Shown here: in pieces, positions 34,744 through 42,889 of the stretch
How positions within the stretch are numbered: position 1 is the first letter of the stretch
Layout: each line of letters begins with the position of its first letter
Assembly: GCF_014596915.1 (NCBI RefSeq)
Contig: NZ_JACVWU010000007.1
Location: 243,456 to 307,455, forward strand
Origin: Streptomyces sp. TRM68416
GTDB lineage: Bacteria > Actinomycetota > Actinomycetes > Streptomycetales > Streptomycetaceae
Direction of reading: 5' to 3'
Length of the DNA: 64,000 nt
Made by a program: the position numbers and the translations under genes
Notes under the pieces: model-generated
Databases searched by the model: none
The model's input: the letters and a program-made list of their open reading frames with translations, nothing else
Told to the model about the DNA's origin: nothing

Positions 34744-35670
34744 TCAACTGCCCCGGAGCTTGTCGATGACGGGGGCGAACGCCTCGATGTAGGGCTGGTG
34801 CACGGTGATGTAGGAGAATCCGTATCTCTCCCGGTTGGTGACGAGCTGTTCGGCGATCTCGTCGACGGTCCCGATCAGCAGATAGGGCGTCTCCAAGGCA
34901 TCCTCCACGCTGATGCCCATGCCGAGCTGCTTGAGGAGCTTCTCAGCCGCTGCCCGCCGGTCGTCGGTCACCTCGACGGCGTGCGCCAGCATGTGCCACT
35001 CCAGGTCGGCGGACCGGGCGCCCGCGTGCTCCCGTACGAAGCGCACCCGGTCGGCCGCCTCGGCGGCGGAGCCGAGACGGCACATACCGGCGGGCTTGCC
35101 GTGCATCTGGTGGACACCGGAGATGCTGACGATGTCGGCGTGCTCCGCGGCGATCCGCAACACGCGGTCGCCGACGCCCCCGATGAGCAGCGGCGGGCCC
35201 GTGCGGTGGAACCCGCGCTGCTGTACGGCCCGTGACTCGCCCCGCGCTTCCGGCGGCGCGCCGACCTCCGTAGTGAAGTGCCGCTCCAGTTCGCTGACCG
35301 TGCTCGCGAGCCGATCGGCACGAGTGGCGATGGGCTCCCAGGGAATGCCCGCCTCGTCGAACTGCCAGCGCATGTGGCTGGCGCCGAGGCCGACTTCGAG
35401 GCGGCCGTCCGTGAGCAGGTCGGTACTGAGGATCTCCCTGGCCAGCAGCGCCGGGTTCCAGAACGAAGTGTTCAGGACCAGCGTGCCGACACGCAGCCTG
35501 TCCGTGGCGTCCGCTGCCGCAACGAGGGCGGGAAACGGTGCCAGCATGCCGAGGTGATCGGCAGTCAGAACGACGTCATAGCCGTACTCCTCACTCCTCC
35601 GGCACATTTTGGCGAAGTCTTCTTTGGACTCCGCCTGGCAGATGTTGAAGGAAAACCGGAATCCGCGCAT
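34744..35670 (-). CDS. LLM-class F420-dependent oxidoreductase, divergent from the lanthipeptide genes
   Basis: A 308-residue luciferase-like TIM-barrel enzyme: MRGFRFSFNICQAESKEDFA, VVLTADHLGMLAPFPALVAA, RVGTLVLNTSFWNPALLARE and LEVGLGASHMRWQFDEAGI, with PPLLIGGVGDRVLRIAAEHAD later. This pattern belongs to the F420-dependent TIGR03621-like group. In some lanthipeptide pathways an LLM F420H2-dependent reductase (LanJC type) converts dehydroamino acids to D-residues; position next to the precursor makes that a reasonable hypothesis, but orthologues also exist outside such clusters. It shares a 181-bp bidirectional promoter region with the precursor gene. Confidence 0.85.
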   Translation of the reverse strand: MRGFRFSFNICQAESKEDFAKMCRRSEEYGYDVVLTADHLGMLAPFPALVAAADATDRLRVGTLVLNTSFWNPALLAREILSTDLLTDGRLEVGLGASHMRWQFDEAGIPWEPIATRADRLASTVSELERHFTTEVGAPPEARGESRAVQQRGFHRTGPPLLIGGVGDRVLRIAAEHADIVSISGVHQMHGKPAGMCRLGSAAEAADRVRFVREHAGARSADLEWHMLAHAVEVTDDRRAAAEKLLKQLGMGISVEDALETPYLLIGTVDEIAEQLVTNRERYGFSYITVHQPYIEAFAPVIDKLRGS

Positions 35671-35722
35671 GGCGACGAGAATGACAGTCTCGTTCCATGT
35701 TGGCTACCCCAGTCGACCCCTC

Positions 35723-35811
35723 CGAGTAGGGGTACCCCTCAATTTCGAATAGGGGTCGAGAATTCGGCCCGTCGAGTAGGGGTTACATCACGGGAGTGAG
35801 ATCCCTACTGT
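35723..35811 (+). promoter_or_regulatory. Lanthipeptide precursor promoter with three direct-repeat activator sites
   Basis: CGAGTAGGGGT (35723-35733), CGAATAGGGGT (35746-35756) and CGAGTAGGGGT (35773-35783) are direct repeats 23 and 27 bp apart. The last runs into a -35 TTACAT (35783-35788), separated by 17 bp from a -10 TACTGT (35806-35811). A degenerate inverted copy (ATCCCTACTGTCG) lies over the -10. This is the architecture of an activator-dependent promoter. No regulator gene lies in the cluster. Confidence 0.65.
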
Positions 35812-35851
35812 CGATAGCCGCTCTACGTCAACCGACTTGGAGGCTCATTTC

Positions 35852-36046
35852 ATGACCACTCAAACCCTCGACATCCCTCTGGACGAATTCGACCTGGATA
35901 TTCGGGTCGACGCTCCGGAGGCCGGAGCGGAGGACACCGACCCGATGGCCTGGTGGTGCACGCACCGCTACAGCTGCCGGTGGACGAAGTGCTGCTCCGG
36001 CGAGGTCGCGCAGAACGTCAACATGCCCACGGAGTACTGGAACTAG
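35852..36046 (+). CDS. lanA: Class I lanthipeptide precursor (FxLD-type leader)
   Basis: A 64-residue peptide. The leader (about residues 1-30, net acidic) contains FDLDI at 13-17, the class I leader motif read by LanB. The presumed core contains WWCTHRYSCRWTKCCSGEV: cysteines at 36, 42, 47 and 48, with Ser/Thr at 37, 41, 45, 49 and 60 available for dehydration, followed by a Cys-free tail rich in Asn, Val and Pro ending EYWN. The start at 35852 has TTGGAGG upstream. The leader cleavage site is not clear, and no lanthipeptide protease is encoded nearby. It is followed by LanC and LanB. I do not recognise the core from any known lantibiotic. Confidence 0.87.
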   Translation: MTTQTLDIPLDEFDLDIRVDAPEAGAEDTDPMAWWCTHRYSCRWTKCCSGEVAQNVNMPTEYWN

Positions 36047-36110
36047 CAGCGCCACCGGGGGTGACCTTTCACTCCCGCCGAGGTGACTCCCTCTGACGGA
36101 GGCCAGTGGC

Positions 36111-36151
36111 TGGGACGTGTTGCGGTGAGCACCAACAAGTGGCCCGTCCCA
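36111..36151 (+). terminator. Possible attenuator hairpin between precursor and LanC
   Basis: TGGGACG (36111-36117) pairs with CGTCCCA (36145-36151) around an inner TGTT/AACA-GGT/ACC stem. It lies in the 173-bp gap between precursor and modification genes, where many lanthipeptide operons carry a leaky terminator that raises precursor over enzyme levels. Function is inferred. Confidence 0.4.
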
Positions 36152-36219
36152 GCTCTGGCGAAGATCCCTTGCAGTCACGTCGGCGCAGCCCCTCCGGGCC
36201 GCCCGGGTAAGGACGCTCC

Positions 36220-37680
36220 ATGGCATCGACGTCCCGCGCACATCCGTCCGCGGTCGACCAGGCCGCCACGAACACTGACGGCCCCACGAACACTGACGGC
36301 CCCACGAACACCAGGACCCCTGAGTACGACCGCGCCGCACAGGCCCACCCGCCCGCACGCGCATGGCAGCCCACGCTGTCCGGTTCTCTGCGGGAGCGCG
36401 CGCTCGACCGCGTGCGGTCCGTGGGCCAACGCCTGGGCGACCTGGAGCTGGTGGGCGCCACCACGGCGGATGCCGCCCGGCGCTCATCTCGGTTCGAATT
36501 CGTCGGCCCGACTCTGGCCTGTGGCTTTCCCAGCCTGGCCATGGCATTCGTGTACCTCGCACGCGCCCTGCCCGGGGAAGGCTGGGAGCGGCAGATGCAC
36601 ATCTGTCTGAGCCTTTCCGCACGCTCGACCGCGCAGACTCCCCTGCTGACCCCGAGCCTGTACGGGGGTACCGGCGGCCTCGCGCTGGTCCTCGCCCAGG
36701 CCGCCGAGAGCGAGCCGCGGTACGCGACCGCAGCGGGAAAGGTGCACTCCGCCCTCCTCCGCCAGATCACCGAAGGCCCGTGGCACCAGGACACCGGCGC
36801 TTCTGGCGAGTACACACAAGATCACCTCTACGACGTGGTCACCGGAGCCTCCGGCGCTCTCTGCGCGCTCCTGGGCACCGGTACCCAGGAGCCGGCCGAG
36901 CGGGAGTCGGCGGGAATTCTGGTCCGCCATCTGATCCGGCTGGCCGAGGGAGGCGGTTCTCGACGTCTGCTTTCCTCGGCCGAATCGCCCGATCCGGCGC
37001 TCCTGGAAGAATGCCCGGAGGGCTACTTCGACCTGGGACTTGCGCACGGCGGCGCCGGCCCGCTCGCCGCCCTCGCGCTGGCCTGGCGGGCGGGCCATCG
37101 ACACCCGGGGCAACTCGGGGCGATCCGAACACTGGCCGACTGGCTGGCGGACCATCGCGTCGAGGATCCATGGGGTGTCAACTGGCCCAACCACGTGGGC
37201 CGTCACGCCCCTCCCGCGCAGGGTGCCGCGGTCACCCGGCCGCCGTCGCGCGCAGGATGGTGCTACGGAGCGCCCGGCATCGCCATGGCGCTGTGGCACG
37301 CGGGACACGCCCTGGAAGCCCCCGAGCTCAGACGCCTCGCGATCGAGGCCGTGGAGAGCGTGCTGCGCCGCCCGTTGCCCGAGCGGCACATCCCCTCACC
37401 GACCCTGTGCCATGGTGCGGCAGGTCTTCTCATGGTGTGTCTGCGCATGCTGCCGGACGCCCCCGGCTCCGCGATCGAGGCCGGGATTCCCGTCCTGGCC
37501 GAACAAATCCTGGACCGCTTCATGCCCACGGCGCCCCTGGGCTACCGCGACGAGGAACAGCCCGGTGTGTTCGTCGACGACCCCGGACTCCTGACCGGCG
37601 CGGCCGGAGTGGTCCTCGCCCTCCTGGCCGCGGCCACGTCCGTCACGCCGGAGTGGGACCGGGCCCTGCTGATGTCTTGA
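36220..37680 (+). CDS. lanC: Lanthionine synthetase C family cyclase
   Basis: A 486-residue LanC. The alpha/alpha-barrel signature includes SLYGGTGGLALVLAQA, the catalytic His region LGLAHGGAGPLAALALAW (H276) and the zinc ligands C348 (GWCYGAPGIAMAL) and C397-H398 (LCHGAAGLLMVCL). It would add cysteine thiols to dehydroalanine/dehydrobutyrine in the precursor to form (methyl)lanthionine rings. An N-terminal extension of about 70 residues makes it longer than the usual 400-420; within it, an 18-bp tandem DNA repeat (36268-36303) encodes NTDGPTNTDGPTNT. The ATG at 36220 has AAGGA upstream. Confidence 0.93.
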   Translation: MASTSRAHPSAVDQAATNTDGPTNTDGPTNTRTPEYDRAAQAHPPARAWQPTLSGSLRERALDRVRSVGQRLGDLELVGATTADAARRSSRFEFVGPTLACGFPSLAMAFVYLARALPGEGWERQMHICLSLSARSTAQTPLLTPSLYGGTGGLALVLAQAAESEPRYATAAGKVHSALLRQITEGPWHQDTGASGEYTQDHLYDVVTGASGALCALLGTGTQEPAERESAGILVRHLIRLAEGGGSRRLLSSAESPDPALLEECPEGYFDLGLAHGGAGPLAALALAWRAGHRHPGQLGAIRTLADWLADHRVEDPWGVNWPNHVGRHAPPAQGAAVTRPPSRAGWCYGAPGIAMALWHAGHALEAPELRRLAIEAVESVLRRPLPERHIPSPTLCHGAAGLLMVCLRMLPDAPGSAIEAGIPVLAEQILDRFMPTAPLGYRDEEQPGVFVDDPGLLTGAAGVVLALLAAATSVTPEWDRALLMS

Positions 37681-37735
37681 CCGCAGACATGGCGAAGGTG
37701 ACTCACGCAGTCCGAAAGGCAGGAATCACATACCC

Positions 37736-40700
37736 ATGAGCCAGCTCGACAAGGGATCACCTCACCCCTCCGCCACCGGTGGTGTCTACGAACCTGCGGG
37801 CTTCTTCCTGCTGCGCGCGCCCGTACTGCCCGTCACCGCCTATCACCGGCTGATGGCCCCGGCGGACAACCTGCGCAACGCTCCCGGCGAGGATCTCGAC
37901 CGGGCTCTGCGCGAGGCGGGGGAACGGATCCGGGAGCTGCTGCGCGCGGCGGCGGCCCGGGCGGAGATCAGGCAGGCGCTCAGGGCCGCGAGCCCGTCGC
38001 TGGCCGATGCCACGGACTCCCTCGACACGGACGGAACGTCGGCTCGCCGCACCGAGCGCACGTACCGGAGCCTGCTGCGCTACCTGATCCGGATGAGTAC
38101 GCGCGCCACCCCCTTCGGCCTGTTCGCGGGAGTGGCCGCAGGGCGGTTCGGCGACCGGACGGAAGACGGTGCGGGCACAGCGCCGATGCGTCTCGGGCTG
38201 CCCGTGACCGGGACCGTCCACACCAGGCCCGACATGAACTGGCTGATGGGCCTGGTGGAACGGATCGAGCGCGACGAGTCCTCGCCGGACCGCCTCGGTG
38301 TCGTCGCCAATCCCACGGCCCACGTCGCAGGCGACCGGCTGGTCCTGCCGGTCGCCGACATCTACGGCACCCGCGACACCCGCTCCATCACCCTGCGCGC
38401 CACGGGGGTCGTCCTCGAGGTACTGAAACGGGCCGCTCGCCCGGTCGCCTACGCCACCTTGCGCGAGGGCCTGATCCGGGATCTGCCACAGGCCGGCGGC
38501 CGGCACATCGACACCCTGCTGCGGACGTTGTGGTCGCACGGCTTCCTGATGAGCGACCTGCGGCCCGCCCTGAGCGACCCCCGCGCCGCTGCGACCTTCG
38601 CCGAACGCCTTCCCGACAGCCCCCGGACCGCACCCCTGCGGCAGGCGCTCGCGACCGCCGTCGACCTCGCCGAGCGGACGCGGGCGGCCGATCCTGCCGA
38701 GCGGGAACGCCTCTTCGCGCGGCTCCACCGCCACCAGACGGGCATCCACGATTCCGGAGCGCCGCCCTTCCAGGTCGACCTGGCCCTGAGCACGGTCGGG
38801 GACCGCCTGCCACGCGCGGTCGGGGACGTCGCAGCGGACGCCGCCGAGACACTTCTCCGGCTCGGGCTCTTTCCGTCCGGCTTCCGGCATCTGCGCGGCT
38901 ACCACGACGAGTTCGTGCAACGCTACGGGGAGGAGGCGGAGGTACCCCTGCTCGAACTCCTCAGTGCCGAAGCGGGACTGGGCCCGCCGGCCTCCTACAC
39001 CGAGCCGGTCGCCGACCCGCCGCGGCAGGCACCGCCCGCCCCCGCCACACCACACCGTGACGTCGTCCTGTGCAACCTGGTCTCCGAAGCCCTCCGCAGC
39101 GGCGCCAGGGAGGTCGAGCTCACCGACGGCCTGCTGGATGCACTGGCGCAGTGGCAGCCGGAGGCAGGCCAGTCGGCGCCCGAGGTGCTCGACGTCTACC
39201 TGCAGTTGCACGCCGAGTCTCCCGAGGCGCTGGAGACGGACGACTGGCACGCGGTCCTGTGCCCCACACCCCTGGCGGACGGAGGCAGGACGTTCGGACG
39301 GTTCACGGATGTCCTTCCGGCGTCGGTGACCGAGGGCCTGCGGGAGTGCGCGCGCCGCGAGGAGGCAGGGAGGCCCGAAGCCGTCTTCGCCGAGCTCAGC
39401 TATCTCCCCCTGGTGCGGCGGGCCGCCAACGTCGTCGTCCACCCGGAACTGCGCGACCACGAGATCGTGGTGAACTCCTCCGCCTCGGTCCCCGAGGGGC
39501 GCACCATCAGCCTGTCCGACCTCGTGGTGGGGGTCCTCGACGGCCGCTTCTACGTGCGATCCCAGCGCTTGGGCAAGGAGGTCGTGGTCGGCCAGAGCCA
39601 TTTGCTCACCGACCTCCAGGCACCGAACGTCTGCCGGTTCCTCCTGGAGATCGCGCAGGACCGGCACCCCCTGCTCGCGGCCTTCCACTGGGGGCCGTAC
39701 AAGAGCGCGCCGTTCGTTCCCCGTCTGCGGCGCGGCAAGGTCGTCATCAGCCCGGCACAGTGGGTCCTCCAGCACGACACGGTGCGGCCGACAGGCCCCG
39801 GGGACGACAGTACGCGCGCATACCGCGGCGTCCAGGAGTGGCGCGAGCGCTGGCGCGTACCACGCCATGTCTACCTGGTGGAGTTCGACAACCGTCTGCT
39901 GCTCGACCTTCAACACCCCTCGTGCGTCTCCGAATTGCTCACTGCCCTGGCGAAGACCAAGGCCCCCGGACGCCTCGCCGTGCAAGAGGTGCTGCCCGAC
40001 AGCGACCACCACTGGCTGCGGGACACCGAGGGAAGGGCGTACGCGTCGGAGGTGGTCGTACCGGTGTGGCGGCGGACGCGGACCCAGGCACCGCGAAGGC
40101 CTGGCGCGGACGAGCCACTGCCCGTTCGCCTGTCCCGCTACCCCGCCCGTCCGCCGGCCCCCGCCGACCTCCGCAAGCTACCGGGCGAGGAGTGGGTGTA
40201 CCTCAAGCTGTACACGCCCACCAGGCGCCAGGACGAAGCCGTGGCCCGCCCGCTGGCACACCTCGTGGCCGAACTACGGGACCAGGGGCTGCTCGCCGAC
40301 TGGTTCTTCATGCGCTACGCCGACCCGGAACCCCACCTGCGCATAAGGCTGCTGGCGACCGCCGGCCAGGAAGCCGACGCGGCGCTGCTTGCCCGCAGCG
40401 CCGAGTGGGCACGCGAGGTGGTGCGCTCCGGGCTCGCCCGGAGATTCTGCTTCGACACCTACTTCCCGGAGGTGTGGCGGTACGGCGGCCCCGTCGCGAT
40501 GACCGCGGTGGAGCGAGCGTTCGGCGCCGACAGCGATGTCTCCCAGGCCGTCATCGCGGCGCGGCACGCCGGTGCGCTGCGCCTGGACCCCGCGGTGACC
40601 ACTGCCTTCTGCCTCGACCGGCTCCTTGAAGCCTGGGGCCTGACCTTCGACGAACGGCTTGCCTTCATCCGGGCCCGCTCGGACAAGGACGAGTTCAGCG

Positions 40701-41029
40701 AGGCCTTCAAGCCTCACCGGACCGAACTCTGCGAGCTGCTGCGTCCCTGGCGGCGCCCAGCCGACGGGCCCGAACGCCAGGTGCTCCTCGCCATGACCGG
40801 CCCGTACGCCGAACGGCTCGGTACCACCGCCACCACACTGCACGAACTGCACGCAGAGGGCTCGCTGTGGCAGGGGACCGAGGACATCCTCGCCAGCCTG
40901 GTCCACATGCATGTCAATCGGGCGTGCGGCATCGGCGTGAACCGGGAGCGGAAGATCTACGCGTTCTGGCGCAAGGCACTCGACGCTCTGGAACAGCGTC
41001 CCGACCGCACCGAGGTGACATCACGATGA
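37736..41029 (+). CDS. lanB: Full-length class I lantibiotic dehydratase
   Basis: A 1097-residue LanB. The N-terminal glutamylation domain (about 20-700) shows YRSLLRYLIRMSTRATPFGLF and later EVVVGQSHLLTDLQAPNVCR. The C-terminal SpaB_C/thiopeptide-type elimination domain (about 770-1070) shows GEEWVYLKLYTPTRRQDE and DWFFMRYADPEPHLRIRLL. It uses glutamyl-tRNA to activate Ser/Thr of the precursor, then eliminates glutamate to give dehydroamino acids. Length and domain order are complete, so this is not a split LanB. Its stop codon overlaps the start of the first dioxygenase (ATGA at 41026-41029), showing tight co-translation. Confidence 0.95.
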   Translation: MSQLDKGSPHPSATGGVYEPAGFFLLRAPVLPVTAYHRLMAPADNLRNAPGEDLDRALREAGERIRELLRAAAARAEIRQALRAASPSLADATDSLDTDGTSARRTERTYRSLLRYLIRMSTRATPFGLFAGVAAGRFGDRTEDGAGTAPMRLGLPVTGTVHTRPDMNWLMGLVERIERDESSPDRLGVVANPTAHVAGDRLVLPVADIYGTRDTRSITLRATGVVLEVLKRAARPVAYATLREGLIRDLPQAGGRHIDTLLRTLWSHGFLMSDLRPALSDPRAAATFAERLPDSPRTAPLRQALATAVDLAERTRAADPAERERLFARLHRHQTGIHDSGAPPFQVDLALSTVGDRLPRAVGDVAADAAETLLRLGLFPSGFRHLRGYHDEFVQRYGEEAEVPLLELLSAEAGLGPPASYTEPVADPPRQAPPAPATPHRDVVLCNLVSEALRSGAREVELTDGLLDALAQWQPEAGQSAPEVLDVYLQLHAESPEALETDDWHAVLCPTPLADGGRTFGRFTDVLPASVTEGLRECARREEAGRPEAVFAELSYLPLVRRAANVVVHPELRDHEIVVNSSASVPEGRTISLSDLVVGVLDGRFYVRSQRLGKEVVVGQSHLLTDLQAPNVCRFLLEIAQDRHPLLAAFHWGPYKSAPFVPRLRRGKVVISPAQWVLQHDTVRPTGPGDDSTRAYRGVQEWRERWRVPRHVYLVEFDNRLLLDLQHPSCVSELLTALAKTKAPGRLAVQEVLPDSDHHWLRDTEGRAYASEVVVPVWRRTRTQAPRRPGADEPLPVRLSRYPARPPAPADLRKLPGEEWVYLKLYTPTRRQDEAVARPLAHLVAELRDQGLLADWFFMRYADPEPHLRIRLLATAGQEADAALLARSAEWAREVVRSGLARRFCFDTYFPEVWRYGGPVAMTAVERAFGADSDVSQAVIAARHAGALRLDPAVTTAFCLDRLLEAWGLTFDERLAFIRARSDKDEFSEAFKPHRTELCELLRPWRRPADGPERQVLLAMTGPYAERLGTTATTLHELHAEGSLWQGTEDILASLVHMHVNRACGIGVNRERKIYAFWRKALDALEQRPDRTEVTSR

Positions 41030-41919
41030 TCGAGGCCGATCTGACGGAAACCGCACGGGAGTTCCGCGAGTCCGGCTACGTGTGGCTGCGCGGGGTCTTC
41101 TCGGCCGATGAGATCGAGGGGTTCCGCCGACTCTACGACGAGGCCGCGGCGGACTGGATGTTCGTGCACGGACGGGAGGATCCGCCGCTGATCGTCGGCA
41201 GCCTCGTCGAGCGCAGCCCGCGTACGGTCCTGCCCGCGGTCACCCACCCCCGCCTGCTCGGTCTCGCCGAGGCCGTGATGGGCCCGGCCGTGCAACTGGA
41301 CAGCGCCGTGCTCTTCAGCGCCGACGCGGAGGAACCCGAGGCCAAGGGGCGCCCCGTGCACTGGCACCGGGACCGGTTCGGCTACTTCCCCACCGGGGCG
41401 TACGTCAAGCCGCTCTTGGTCATCAGCTTCACGTATCTCCAGGAAATGACCCTCGAATACGGGCCGTTGCGCGTCATTCCGGGCTCGCACAGGACGCCGG
41501 TGCGCATTCCGGAGGACCGCCTGGAGGAGCCGCACGAGGACGAGCTGCTGCTGCACACCTCCCCCGGGGACGTGGTGCTCATCCACCACAACCTGCTGCA
41601 CTCCGGCACGCACAGCGTGAGCGAGGGCAGGCGCCAGTTCCTCGGCATCGGCTACAACACCTCGGCGATGCGCCACGACGAATCCTTCACCGGACCGAAT
41701 GTGCAGGCCCTGCTCAAGACCGCGCGCCGGACCCGGGACCGGCGCACGCTGCGTCTGCTCGGCGAGGACGAGATGTTCAACGTACGGCAGAACGCGGGCT
41801 TCACCACGCCGGAGCAGACGGCGTGGGAGGAGTGGCGGCGCGCCGATGACGAGCACGCCGCGGACACCACCGAAGCACGTGCCCAGGTGGCACAGGCACG
41901 AAGGAGGCTCTCTCAGTGA
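41026..41919 (+). CDS. PhyH-family Fe(II)/2-oxoglutarate dioxygenase (first)
   Basis: A 297-residue phytanoyl-CoA dioxygenase-like enzyme with FRESGYVWLRGVFSADEIEG at the start. The iron facial triad is visible: H114-x-D116 in VHWHRDRFGYFP and a distal His within LIHHNLLHSGTHSV (H192 most likely), with an Arg (EGRRQF) for 2-oxoglutarate. The double-stranded beta-helix core includes LEYGPLRVIPGSHRTPVR. In this setting hydroxylation of a core residue (Asp, Asn, Pro or an aromatic side chain) is the natural hypothesis. Its start overlaps the LanB stop and its stop overlaps the next gene's GTG, so LanB and both oxygenases are coupled. Confidence 0.9.
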   Translation: MIEADLTETAREFRESGYVWLRGVFSADEIEGFRRLYDEAAADWMFVHGREDPPLIVGSLVERSPRTVLPAVTHPRLLGLAEAVMGPAVQLDSAVLFSADAEEPEAKGRPVHWHRDRFGYFPTGAYVKPLLVISFTYLQEMTLEYGPLRVIPGSHRTPVRIPEDRLEEPHEDELLLHTSPGDVVLIHHNLLHSGTHSVSEGRRQFLGIGYNTSAMRHDESFTGPNVQALLKTARRTRDRRTLRLLGEDEMFNVRQNAGFTTPEQTAWEEWRRADDEHAADTTEARAQVAQARRRLSQ

Positions 41920-42881
41920 CCAGCGACCGTGACCGCAGGACGCACGACACGGCGAGCAGTGGCCCGACCGGCCCCGGCTTCGAGCAGTACCTGACGCAGG
42001 AACAGATCGACTTCTTCCACACCTTCGGCTTCCTCGTGCTGCCGCAGCTTCTGACGGCCGACGAGATGAACCGCCTCACCGAGGAGGTCGAGCGCGGTCA
42101 CGCCGACGCCTACGGCTACCTCAACGGCGCACGGCCCGAGGGGCAGGGCCTGCCCTCGTACCTGCTCCCGATGATGAGCGCCGAGCGCACCCCGTTCAGT
42201 CTCGAACTCCTCGAGGACAGGCGGTTCTTCGGCGTCGCCAACGATCTCGTCAGGGCGCGGGCACTGCCGACCTTCGCCGAGAGCATCCTGCTGTTCACGC
42301 AGACACCGCTGCACCGCGACTGCATGCCCGGCATGCACGGTGTCACCTTCGCCGTCTATCTGGAGCCGCTCACCGCCGACACCGGTGCCCTGCGCTTCCT
42401 GCCCGGCTCGCATCATGCCGACGCTTCGGCTGCCGCCGACGCATGGAAGAAGAAGTACGGCATCTGGGCGGAGGACTGGGGCGAGAAGGCCGTGCGTCAG
42501 CAGGTGTCCGAACTGCCCCTGACGGTCGCCGAGACCCGACGCGGAGACGTGATCGTCTTCGACTGGCAGATCTGGCACGCCAGCATCAACGGAGTCGACC
42601 GGCTGCAGTGGTCGGCGAGCTACGCCAACGAGCCGACCACGGCGGAGGAAGAGGACGTCTTCAGCCGCTTCTTCCACAGCGCAGGCTCCGTCGACCCCGA
42701 CGCCCCCTACGACACCACCGCCTACCCGCGCTACGACGAACGGTGGGTGCAGCAGGCACTGCGCAACCCGCGGATGGCGCCGGTCATCACCAGGATGCGG
42801 GAGCTGCACATGATCGGCAGCCCGGAGGATCCCGAGTACGGCACCTCCGGAGGGCCCGTGTCCGGCGCGGGCCGCGGCTGA
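41916..42881 (+). CDS. PhyH-family Fe(II)/2-oxoglutarate dioxygenase (second)
   Basis: A 321-residue PhyH-type oxygenase only distantly similar to the preceding one. It has FEQYLTQEQIDFFHTFGFLV, the iron ligands H133-x-D135 in TPLHRDCMPGMHGVTFAVYL and H221 in VFDWQIWHASINGVDRLQW, and the core GALRFLPGSHHADA. It starts with GTG at 41916 overlapping the previous stop (GTGA). Two non-orthologous oxygenases in tandem imply two oxidation events on the peptide, or sequential oxidation of one site. An alternative is that one acts on a small-molecule partner. Confidence 0.9.
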   Translation: MTSDRDRRTHDTASSGPTGPGFEQYLTQEQIDFFHTFGFLVLPQLLTADEMNRLTEEVERGHADAYGYLNGARPEGQGLPSYLLPMMSAERTPFSLELLEDRRFFGVANDLVRARALPTFAESILLFTQTPLHRDCMPGMHGVTFAVYLEPLTADTGALRFLPGSHHADASAAADAWKKKYGIWAEDWGEKAVRQQVSELPLTVAETRRGDVIVFDWQIWHASINGVDRLQWSASYANEPTTAEEEDVFSRFFHSAGSVDPDAPYDTTAYPRYDERWVQQALRNPRMAPVITRMRELHMIGSPEDPEYGTSGGPVSGAGRG

Positions 42882-42889
42882 GTGCGCCT

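Noticed and set aside
36125..36219. Short GTG-started frame (MSTNKWPVPALAKIPCSHV) between precursor and LanC, considered as a second precursor
   Set aside because: No leader motif and no clear ribosome binding site; it runs into LanC in another frame and has one Cys only. A decayed precursor cannot be excluded.
37757..40012. 751-codon open frame antisense to LanB
   Set aside because: The LanB frame has complete dehydratase domains; the antisense frame has no recognisable motif.
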